This document shows positions 18,523-27,200 of a stretch of DNA of 37,309 nt, in pieces. The stretch is taken from the NCBI GenBank assembly GCA_905236235.1, contig CAJOPA010000030.1, positions 1 through 37,309 on the forward strand, read 5' to 3'. Source of the stretch: an uncultured Eubacterium sp. Lineage in GTDB: Bacteria; Bacillota; Clostridia; Lachnospirales; Lachnospiraceae. Made by a program: the position numbers and the translations under genes. The notes under the pieces were generated by a model. That model did no database searches and was not told where the DNA came from. It saw only the letters and a list, made by a program, of their open reading frames with translations. Position 1 is the first letter of the stretch. The number at the start of each line of letters is the position of its first letter.

Positions 18523-19332
18523 TTAAACACAGATATTTAAGATCCTCTCCCCCAGCCACCACGCAACCAGGTACCCCATAAGCAGCACCGCCATCACCGC
18601 TGCCCCCGCTGCCTCCGCATACAACGGCTCCATATACTCCGGAGATGCCAGTCGCAAATACAGAAGGATTGCCGGCGGCGTGATCCGCATGATCCACAAC
18701 TCCAACTTTTTTTGCGCGACCATGGTTGTGATCTCCCGTTCGACATCCATCTTTTCCTGCATCTGCTCCACCGTCTGCCGAATGATCTCAACAAAATTTC
18801 CGCCGCTTCTTTTGGCAAATCCCACAATCTCCGTAAATACCGAAAAATCTTCGTTTTCCAATTCCTTCGCCGCCTCCTCCATTAACTGCGTCATGGGAAT
18901 ATTCTGCCGCATCCCCTCGATCATCCTCCGAAAGGTCTTGCCTGTCACACTTTTGCTTCCGTATAAGCCTTCTAACCCCTTATAGGCTTCCACCCACGCA
19001 TTTTCCAAAGCGTAGCCTACCTGCACGGACGCCGCCAACCCCTGCAGGATCTCCATGACTTCCTTCTGCACCTGATCCCTGCGGCGCCTCCTTCTTGCCT
19101 TTTTGCACTCTTTTACGAAAAGAGGAAGTAACAACCACACCGCCGCTTCCAGCAAGAGCGGGCGGAAAAACAGCCGGCCGAGCAACGCACACCCAATAGC
19201 ACCCGGGAGGATGTCCCCCATATCCTCCAAGCGTACGCCGCTCCTATGCCGGGAGGTGCCATCCCGAAAAAGCCAGCTTCGACGTGTCCTTGATGTCCCC
19301 CTTTTTTTGCCACGTCCCGTATATTCTTCCAT
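18523..19332 (-). CDS. TadB-like type II/IV secretion F-family protein; start uncertain
   Basis: LQGLAASVQVGYALENAWVEAYKGLEGLYG...FGFAKRSGGNFVEIIRQTVEQM-type T2SF domain and C-terminal TM segments. Confidence 0.82.
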   Translation of the reverse strand: MEEYTGRGKKRGTSRTRRSWLFRDGTSRHRSGVRLEDMGDILPGAIGCALLGRLFFRPLLLEAAVWLLLPLFVKECKKARRRRRRDQVQKEVMEILQGLAASVQVGYALENAWVEAYKGLEGLYGSKSVTGKTFRRMIEGMRQNIPMTQLMEEAAKELENEDFSVFTEIVGFAKRSGGNFVEIIRQTVEQMQEKMDVEREITTMVAQKKLELWIMRITPPAILLYLRLASPEYMEPLYAEAAGAAVMAVLLMGYLVAWWLGERILNICV

Positions 19333-20494
19333 TGACTTCCCCTTCCTCGCAAAATGAAAACAACTCTCTTGTTAGGATCTCTCCGTTTTCCATACCTGCA
19401 ATTTCCTCTACGGAGAGAACTTTTCTTGTGCGGTCCCGCAAACGTCCCAGATGCACCATCACATCGATCCCCGACGCGATCTGCCTGCGTACGGCTTCCA
19501 TGGGCAGGTCCGCTGCCCCGGTCAACACCATGGTCTCCAACCTCGCCAGCATGTCCCGGCAGGAATTGGCATGTCCCGTAGAAAGCGAACCGTCATGTCC
19601 TGTATTCATCGCCTGTAACATATCAAGCGCCTCCGGCCCCCTTACCTCCCCGACCACTATACGGTCCGGCCGCATCCGGAGGGCCGTGCGGATCAGGTCT
19701 CGAATAGAGATCTCCCGGTTGCCTTCGGCATTGGCCTCCCTCGTCTCCAGGCGCACCAGGTTTTCCACTTCCACCAGTTGTAGCTCCGCGGAATCTTCGA
19801 TCGTGATCACCCTTTCCCCCGGCGGGATCTCTCTTGCCAGAACGTTTAAAAACGTGGTCTTGCCGGAGCCCGTTCCGCCGCTGATAAAGATGTTATAACC
19901 GCTCCTTACCAGGCACCCCAGATACTCCGCCACCTCCGGCGACAACGTCCCCCGGGCGATCAGGTCCTTCATGGTAAAAGGATGCTTTGGAAAACGGCGT
20001 ATGGTCATCACCGGACCGTTTAAAGCCGCCGGTGCAGTGACGATATTGACACGGTCACCGCTTGCAAGCCTCGTGTCCACAATCGGACGGCTTTCATTGA
20101 CCTGGCGGTTGGTCCCGGCCACGATCCTTTGAATGATCTGCATCAGTTCATCCTCCGAGAAAAATCTTTTTTCCCAACGCGAGATCACACCGTTTCTTTC
20201 CACAAACACATTCCTGTGTCCATTGACCATGATCTCCGATACGTCTTCGTCATCCAGCAGCTCCTGCAGGATACCCAGGCGTCGGATACGATTAAAAATG
20301 TCTCCGGCAATCTGCTCTTTTTCCCGCAGGGACAGCCCCTTACTGCCACCCCTCGCCAGCACGCATTCATGAATATAATCCCGCAGCTGTTCGTCCGACA
20401 GATCTCCCGCCATGCGGATGTTTTCCATCAGGTTTTCCCGAAAATCATCCTGCAGGATCTCCCCTGCCTCTATACTTTCCTTATCCCGCCACAT
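19244..20494 (-). CDS. cpaF: CpaF/TadA secretion ATPase
   Basis: Walker A ISGGTGSGKTTFLN, Walker B/Asp box RMRPDRIVVGEVRGPEALDMLQAMNTGHDGSLSTGHANS. Confidence 0.95.
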   Translation of the reverse strand: MWRDKESIEAGEILQDDFRENLMENIRMAGDLSDEQLRDYIHECVLARGGSKGLSLREKEQIAGDIFNRIRRLGILQELLDDEDVSEIMVNGHRNVFVERNGVISRWEKRFFSEDELMQIIQRIVAGTNRQVNESRPIVDTRLASGDRVNIVTAPAALNGPVMTIRRFPKHPFTMKDLIARGTLSPEVAEYLGCLVRSGYNIFISGGTGSGKTTFLNVLAREIPPGERVITIEDSAELQLVEVENLVRLETREANAEGNREISIRDLIRTALRMRPDRIVVGEVRGPEALDMLQAMNTGHDGSLSTGHANSCRDMLARLETMVLTGAADLPMEAVRRQIASGIDVMVHLGRLRDRTRKVLSVEEIAGMENGEILTRELFSFCEEGEVNGRIYGTWQKKGDIKDTSKLAFSGWHLPA

Positions 20495-21476
20495 GCATAT
20501 ACTCCCTTACCACGTCTCCCCATTCGCCGTAGATCCACTGTTCCCCGAGGTTTTCTCCGCTATAGGGAACGCGCATGGGTGCGATCGTTACTTTCTCCGG
20601 TCGTACGCTGTCATGACATCGTGCGGTAAACGCCTCACAAAAATCTTCCAGGCGCGCGCCGTCAAACGGTCTGTCTTCACCGATCAGAAAAATCTCCGAA
20701 GCCTGCTTCATGTAAGACATCATCCCCGTGAGCACAGCGTCCATATCAAAGACGACGCAATCATACCGCACCTCTGTCGCAAGCTTCTCCAGGAAGGCCT
20801 CCCACTCCTGCCCGGATACATCAGCACGATCCAAAGGATGGCGCATGGGCGGGATCACATCCATACGATCCTGCATCACCGCTACCTGTTCCAGGATCTC
20901 TCCCATGGATTTTTTTGACTGCTTCATGAGGAAGATCACGTCCGCAAGGTCGCTCTCGTAGGTCCTTCCGAACATCTTCCCAAAAGCACCGTTTTCCGAA
21001 AAGTTGATATACAAAACCTTTTCCCGGCGGGCACGAAGCGCTGCGTAGGTGTAGGCAAACGGCGTGGCAAAACGGCTCGCCGTCGGGCTGTATACCCATA
21101 CGTTCTCCGGTTCTCCTTCCCGGATCGCGGCGGACTCCCTTCCCTGCGGAAAACCTGCTGCCCCCTGCAGATGTCGCACCAGCTCATCTGCAGGCCGGTA
21201 TTTGCCGAGACAGATCATCCCTTCGCCTTCCTCCGACGTCGCTGACGCATCCTCTGCCTTTGCCGGCTCTTCCTCAAAAACGCAGCATAGATACCGTCCT
21301 CCGGCACCTTCTCCCGCGCCGTCGCGGTTTCTCACATACTCCCGAAAGGCCGCTTCCGTCGTAAAGGCTGCCACTTCAAAGTCTTTTCCGTGATTCGCCA
21401 AAAGATATCCCACAAAAGCTTCCACATAAGCTTCCTCGGGATCATAAAAAGCCAAATGTATCTTTGGCACGATCAT
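20481..21476 (-). CDS. CpaE/TadZ-like protein with degenerate P-loop
   Basis: N-terminal receiver-like fold, C-terminal MinD-like segment (VLYINFSENGAFGKMF...YDCVVFDMDAVL), upstream of and overlapping cpaF. Confidence 0.7.
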   Translation of the reverse strand: MIVPKIHLAFYDPEEAYVEAFVGYLLANHGKDFEVAAFTTEAAFREYVRNRDGAGEGAGGRYLCCVFEEEPAKAEDASATSEEGEGMICLGKYRPADELVRHLQGAAGFPQGRESAAIREGEPENVWVYSPTASRFATPFAYTYAALRARREKVLYINFSENGAFGKMFGRTYESDLADVIFLMKQSKKSMGEILEQVAVMQDRMDVIPPMRHPLDRADVSGQEWEAFLEKLATEVRYDCVVFDMDAVLTGMMSYMKQASEIFLIGEDRPFDGARLEDFCEAFTARCHDSVRPEKVTIAPMRVPYSGENLGEQWIYGEWGDVVREYMHVAG

Positions 21477-21482
21477 CCCCCC

Positions 21483-21968
21483 TTAATGCACCAAATTCCA
21501 CACCAAAAACGACACAAACAAATACACTGCAAATGGTAAAACATGAGACTCCTCCACGGGATAGGGAAGCACGCGACGCCTCCTTGCCGCTTCGGAAATG
21601 TAGGAAAAAAATACAGATATTCCGGAAATCAACAGGCCTCTGCGGACCAGTTGAATCCCACCCCAGATAGCCGCTATACATGCGGCGAGAAATACGATCT
21701 TAAGCCCTTCCGCCATTCCTACGAATCCCCCCAATACGGAAATCAGCTTAACATCCGCGGCTCCTAAAACACGAGCCCAATAGAAAAGAAAAAACAGAGT
21801 GATCATTACCCCCACCCGGAGCAGGAACGTCCCAATCCCCGCCATTCCCCGTTCCCCAACGAGAAACAGTACTCCGAGTATCCATCCGCAACCTATGATC
21901 TTATTGCGGACGCGAAAAGTTTTGTAATCAGAGATTGCCGCGACCAGGAAAAAAACACTCGCAACAAT
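21483..21968 (-). CDS. Prepilin peptidase, A24 family (CpaA/TadV-like); N-terminus extended from ORF-track MAGIG start; start codon unresolved
   Basis: In-frame upstream translation IVASVFFLVAAISDYKTFRVRNKIIGCGWILGVLFLVGERG|MAGIG supplies the first Asp motif; GAADVKLISVLGG is the second. Confidence 0.75.
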   Translation of the reverse strand: MVASVFFLVAAISDYKTFRVRNKIIGCGWILGVLFLVGERGMAGIGTFLLRVGVMITLFFLFYWARVLGAADVKLISVLGGFVGMAEGLKIVFLAACIAAIWGGIQLVRRGLLISGISVFFSYISEAARRRRVLPYPVEESHVLPFAVYLFVSFLVWNLVH

Positions 21969-21982
21969 CTCTTTCCCTTCCC

Positions 21983-22013
21983 CGATGTCACATCACCTCA
22001 CTTTGTGACATCG
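21983..22013. repeat. 9-bp perfect inverted repeat upstream of the tad operon
   Basis: CGATGTCAC-N13-GTGACATCG. Confidence 0.85.
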
Positions 22014-22043
22014 AATTTACCACAAGCTCTTTCTTTTTGTCCA
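22014..22043 (-). promoter_or_regulatory. Putative tad operon promoter with extended -10
   Basis: Minus strand TGGACA-N18-TAAATT, with TGG directly before the -10. Confidence 0.45.
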
Positions 22044-22105
22044 TACCTTTTTTTCGATTTGGCAATTCCTACGGAAAATCCTTTTTACACCCTCTTTGCA
22101 ACATA

Positions 22106-22132
22106 AAAAACCCCGAAAATATCGGGGTTTTT
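22106..22132. terminator. Bidirectional rho-independent terminator between fliC-fliS and the tad operon
   Basis: AAAAACCCCGA-AAATA-TCGGGGTTTTT. Confidence 0.88.
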
Positions 22133-22245
22133 CAATGTCAAACATTCGTTTCTTTTAAAATAAAATCTACTATATGAGCGGCTCTTTACGATTCGGAACT
22201 TTTCACAAATGGTTTTCGTTCAAATCCCTTACGCTTTGAAGGAAC

Positions 22246-22716
22246 TTATGCAAAGAATCCTCTCTTTTCCAAATTCCCTCCGGTCGCGGTCTCGCCCATG
22301 CGATTGCGACCGTAGGTCAGTCCTTCGTAGATCTGCTGCGTATGCGTCATGAGCGGCGCACTGTCATCCTTTTCTGCGAGCTTTTCGTACGCAGAGGAAA
22401 CATTGTGCAGGATCCGGCGCAATGCCGGGATCTCCTTCGTGTCTTTTTTTACGATGCACATGGAAAGACTGCGCAGCATAAATTCATACAGATTGTCCAA
22501 AAGATGCGCGATCTCATATTGAAAATCCAAGGTGTTTCGAAAATACCGCAGAATGGTTTCCGCATGGTGGACGGCGTCTTTCATTTCCTCATAATCCTTC
22601 GCCGTCTCCACTTCCCCGAGGTAGCAGTCGCACACATCATACAGCACGACCAGCAGCTCGGTGCGATTGCTCTGCGAGATCCGCATGGTAAAATTTTTCT
22701 TTTGCTCGTTCGTCAT
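22246..22716 (-). CDS. fliS: Flagellar export chaperone FliS
   Basis: MRISQSNRTELLVVLYDVCDCYLGEVETAKDYEEMKDAVHHAETILRYFRNTLDF; directly downstream of flagellin. Confidence 0.88.
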   Translation of the reverse strand: MTNEQKKNFTMRISQSNRTELLVVLYDVCDCYLGEVETAKDYEEMKDAVHHAETILRYFRNTLDFQYEIAHLLDNLYEFMLRSLSMCIVKKDTKEIPALRRILHNVSSAYEKLAEKDDSAPLMTHTQQIYEGLTYGRNRMGETATGGNLEKRGFFA

Positions 22717-22737
22717 ATTCCGTCCTCTGCGATCACA

Positions 22738-24117
22738 TTACTGCAGCATCTGCAAAGTCTGCTGGGGCACCTGGTTGGCCTGCGCCAATACGCTGGTACC
22801 TGCCTGCGTCAGCACCTGCAGGTTGGTATAGGTCGACATCTCCTCTGCCATATCCACATCCGTCAGACGGGAAAGTGCGGACGTCATATCTTCGATCGTC
22901 TCCTCGAGGCTGTTAAAGGTATAATCCAGACGGTTCTCATACGCACCGATCTCCGAACGCACATAGCTGAGCTTGGTGATGGCGTCATCCAGTTTTCCGA
23001 TCGCCTTGGTGATCCCGATCTCGTTTAAGAGATTCAGATGATCAACGCCGAGACTCTCTGCGCCCATGTCCGGAATCTTCACGTCGATCGTCTGTCCCTT
23101 GTTGGCACCGACCTGAAGCGTCATCGTGCCGATTCCCGTCACATTGATGTTTACCTGGTCTCCTGCAGCCACGTCCGTCGCCTTGGCAATGATCTCAAAG
23201 CCGCCCTTGTCCGTCATCTTGATCACGTTTCCCTCGCCTACGATGGTGGCCGTGTCTCTAAAACCATTCACCGCATGTGCGCGAATATCCGTACCGGCCG
23301 CCGTGATCTCACCCAGTGAAAGTCCGAGGTAAGTAGCCAGATCGCCGTCACACACGATGGAAACCGTATTATCTGCGCCGGGCTCATCCGCCGTAAAGAC
23401 GTAATGTCCGCCTTCCACCGTCACATCGGTTCCGCCGCTTTCCGCAGCTTCGCGGATCTTCATGTAGATCGCTGCCTGGCTGTCGGTTTCTACAACCGCC
23501 ACAGAAATCCCGTTAATGGTAATATTGCCAGTCACACCTTGATTGGGCGTATTGTCTGTTTCGTTTACTGACCCGGTACCGTTAATGGTTGCACTGGTGG
23601 CCGGGGCATCGATTTCGATCACATAATCTCCCGCTGCCACATGGGAGGTGACATCCGTTACGCGCACGCCGGCATGATCGGTGTATACCTTTGTATCCAT
23701 GCTGCCGTCAAAAATCGTCGTGCCGTTAAATTCCGTATCCTTGGAAATACGATCGATCTCTTCCGCAAGTGCGTCGATCTCCTGCTGGATGGACTCACGA
23801 TCCGAAAGAGAATTGGTACCGTTGGCTGCCTGGATGGCAAGCTCTCGCATACGCTGTAGCATACTTGCCACTTCGTTTAATGCGCCGTCTGCGGTCTGCA
23901 AAAGAGAAGTGCCGTCCTGGCTGTTGTCCGATGCCTGATTGAGGCCGTCGATCTGTGCATTCATGTTGATGGACATCGCCATCCCCGACGGCGAATCCTT
24001 TGCGGAATTAAGTTTTAATCCGGAGGAAAGTCGCTCTAAGGATGTGGTTAATCTGTCCTCGTTGATCATCAAATTGTCATTGGCTACGATCGCGGATAAG
24101 TTATGATTGATTTTCAT
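22738..24117 (-). CDS. fliC: Flagellin
   Basis: Conserved N-terminus MKINHNLSAIVANDNL...ERLSSGLKLNSAKDSPSGMAMS and C-terminus MAEEMSTYTNLQVLTQAGTSVLAQANQVPQQTLQMLQ. Confidence 0.96.
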   Translation of the reverse strand: MKINHNLSAIVANDNLMINEDRLTTSLERLSSGLKLNSAKDSPSGMAMSINMNAQIDGLNQASDNSQDGTSLLQTADGALNEVASMLQRMRELAIQAANGTNSLSDRESIQQEIDALAEEIDRISKDTEFNGTTIFDGSMDTKVYTDHAGVRVTDVTSHVAAGDYVIEIDAPATSATINGTGSVNETDNTPNQGVTGNITINGISVAVVETDSQAAIYMKIREAAESGGTDVTVEGGHYVFTADEPGADNTVSIVCDGDLATYLGLSLGEITAAGTDIRAHAVNGFRDTATIVGEGNVIKMTDKGGFEIIAKATDVAAGDQVNINVTGIGTMTLQVGANKGQTIDVKIPDMGAESLGVDHLNLLNEIGITKAIGKLDDAITKLSYVRSEIGAYENRLDYTFNSLEETIEDMTSALSRLTDVDMAEEMSTYTNLQVLTQAGTSVLAQANQVPQQTLQMLQ

Positions 24118-24156
24118 GAAGGATACCTCTCTTTCTACGCAACAACTCTAATGTAT

Positions 24157-24183
24157 ATATCGGCACCATCCATGGTTTTCTTA
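24157..24183 (-). promoter_or_regulatory. Sigma-D (sigma-28) promoter for flagellin
   Basis: Minus strand TAAG-N15-GCCGATAT, about 40 bp upstream of the flagellin ATG. Confidence 0.88.
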
Positions 24184-24211
24184 GGGATTTTTTCCTTTTT
24201 TCCCCGATATT

Positions 24212-27200
24212 TTACTGATTTCTTCCCGTACGGATCACGCTTGCGATAAAGGCTTTGGCCATGGCATACAGACTTGACGTCTGTGCCCGATACGCCTCCG
24301 ATGACGGATCTGTCTCAGCGCTGCCACGACCGCCCACGGTCTCAAACTGTGTCAGATCCAGCTCCGGCTCCTGTGCCACGTGGATCTCCGCCTGCTTTTC
24401 CTCGGTGGAGATTTCAGCCGTAAGAGTTCGGGCTATGCTTTCCAGGAAATCTGCCGCCTGCGGATCGCTCCCGACGATCAGGCCCTCTACCCGGCTTCCG
24501 AGATCCGACAGCTCCGCTGCGATCCTGCCATAAAGCTCGGTCTCCAAGGTGATCTCTACTTTTCCTTTTTCACGCGTTCCTCGAACGATCTCCAGATGCA
24601 CGGTCGCCGTTTCGTCCTCGACCATCACGGGGATCGCATATTTCTCGCTTCGGGCAAGCGACGTATGCAGCTGCAGTTCATTTTGCATCATGCGCAACTC
24701 GCGCACATCCAGGGACGTCACTTTATCTGCGGGCGGAAGCATGTTGCGAAGCACGTTTTCGGCGATCTCCGCCAGTGCCTCCTGCGCCTCGGCCATCTCC
24801 TTCGGCGAGGACATATCCTCTGCCATGCGCTCAAGGATCGTCTGCTTTGCCGCTGCAAACGTATCTTCTTCCTCGCCAAATGTTATGCCAAACACCTGCT
24901 GATACAGGCGATTTCTTTTTTCAAAATAATCCTGCGCGGCGTAAACCATATTGACGCTGGTCACCACACCGTGATCCGCCAACAGACGCATCACGCTTTC
25001 CTCTGCATCGACGCATTCTGCCATCCTTGCCGTCTGCGCTTCAAGGTAAGCTTCCTTGGCATCGTAGGTTTCCCGCTCGGCCGCCTCCATATAGGCATCA
25101 TACGCATCATAGGACATCTCGTTAAAAAAGCTTTCGCCCTGCGCTGCGCTCTGTCCGTTTTGCTGTAACAGATTCCGGATCATCTCGGGCTCTGCGGATC
25201 TTTGCCTTGCTCCGCCAAATCCGGCTGCAAGCTGGGAAGCGATGGTGCTTCCTTCAAAGCTAACGCTCTCTGTCACGCCAAAGTCATCATCCACATCGGC
25301 GCTGACGCTAGCTCTTTGTCTGGTCTTTACGGAGGTGAGCAGGTTCTTTAACGACAGCTCCGCTCCCTGTTTTACCAGCGCGCCGATCACTGCGCCGTCC
25401 GATTTTTCGATCTGATGGATCAGACGATACATGCCAATGTAGGCTTGTCTGTCCCGGTCCTCAATCCCTTCCGTATGCTCCATCTTCCAAAGGAATTCCG
25501 CATAATCTTCATCATCCGCATAACTGTTTTCTTCGCGGATCTTTTCGATCTCCCCGGTAAGCTTTGTGATCTCCGTCTCGATCGGGTTGATCCCATTTTT
25601 GATCAGATGCATGGTGGTGGCGGGCGTCAGATTTTTCAACAACGCCTGCACCCGGCTGTCTGCCACGCGGATCTCCGCAACGGAATCCCTTGTGATCTCC
25701 GTCTCGTTGTAAGCAAGGATCCGAACGGCACGTTCGTTTTGCGCACTCTTCTCCAGCTGCAGATCTTCGAGGATATCATCCACATTGCGAAACGCCTTCT
25801 GCATGGAATCTCCCAGATCCGCACGCGGCGCCGTCATCATGGTCTCATAGCGACCGGTTGCTTCGGCGTACATGCTCTCGCTTCTGCCTGCCTCCGATAC
25901 CAATGTTTCATATGTACGCGCGGAAGCTTCCATCTGCAACCGCATCGTTTGCGAAGATTCATAAAGAACACGGATGCTGAGCTGTGAGGATATCTGCATT
26001 CCCAGAGTTTCCGCCGGAGCGGATTTTAAATCCTCCACCATCTCGCGGGTCTGCGACATCAGATCAAAGGAGGCATCATCAAACGCCACGCCGTTTTGCT
26101 CAAACATTTCTTTGCAGAACGACTTCTCCGCCTCTTTCAGATCCTCTACGAGCTGTGCCAGCGGTCTCGTCTCGATCGAGATCCCCTGTCGGATCAGGCG
26201 GAAGTTTGCCTGTACGCTCATGGCCAGTCTCGCTTCTTCGAGCTGCCGTCTTGCCGTGATCTGCGTAACTTCCGTGACTTCTATGGAAAGGGACACAGCG
26301 ATTTCTTCATAGACCGCCGTCCGTTTTTCTTCTTCCGTGTTTTCTGCCTTTTTCTTGCTTGACGTCAGGTTTTCTGCGCGTTTCTGCGCCTGCTCCTGCA
26401 GTGTCTTGACGGTGATGGGCTCGGTCTTTTCCACCAGCGCATCGACATCTTCGGGCGTTGCGTTCTGCAATACTTCATAGGCATCTTTCGCGCGTACAAG
26501 CTCCGATTCCTCTGCGATGATGCATCCGTCTTCCGGACGCTTTCCTCTTAACAATGCATCCGTCACACTTGCCGTTGCTTCCTCTTCGGACATGGGAAGG
26601 GAAAGCTCCTGCATCCTCCGCACTCTTGTAAGCGTCTCCGGCGTCAGGGGCAATCCCTGATCCACCATCCAGCATGCCGTCTCCATACTCTGCTCGCCAA
26701 GGTCTCCCGCTTCCTTTACGATCTCCCGGATCTGATCCTCCAGTTCGTCGGACCGATTCGTCCGCCGATTCGTGGCAACCATTGCCTCCGAAGATGCTGC
26801 ATGCTGTGCCTTATATACATTTCCGATGGTCAGGTCCATCTCGTTTTCCATAAGATATTGGATGTGATCATCCGATAACGGGGGCAGTCCCTCTGCCATC
26901 GCGATGGCTTCCGTCCCCTGCTTGAGATTATCCTCGCTTACCGGCAGGTCCTGCGCCTCAAGCGCCGCGGAGAGTCTCGCATACTCCGCGCTCCCGCCCG
27001 CCATTTGCTCCAGCTTTTGCGTAGAGGGCGTATCTCCGAAAATACGGATATCCATCCCCGCTTCCGCAAGCTTCATCTTGATCTGATCCATCACGGTCAC
27101 AATGGCGTGTACATCCGTATCGGCGGGATCGAAGCCTTCCTTCATCATCTCACCGTAGTCCTCTGCCGTCATCGTATTGGAAAGCACTGCCAGCTGGTCC

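Noticed and set aside
18491-18697. N-terminal 69 aa of the ORF-track TadC entry
   Set aside because: Overlaps the TadB C-terminus in another frame; MHRIKK at 18490 has a strong SD.
24380-25168. 262-aa plus-strand ORF
   Set aside because: Antisense to the 1096-aa protein gene; composition typical of a shadow ORF.
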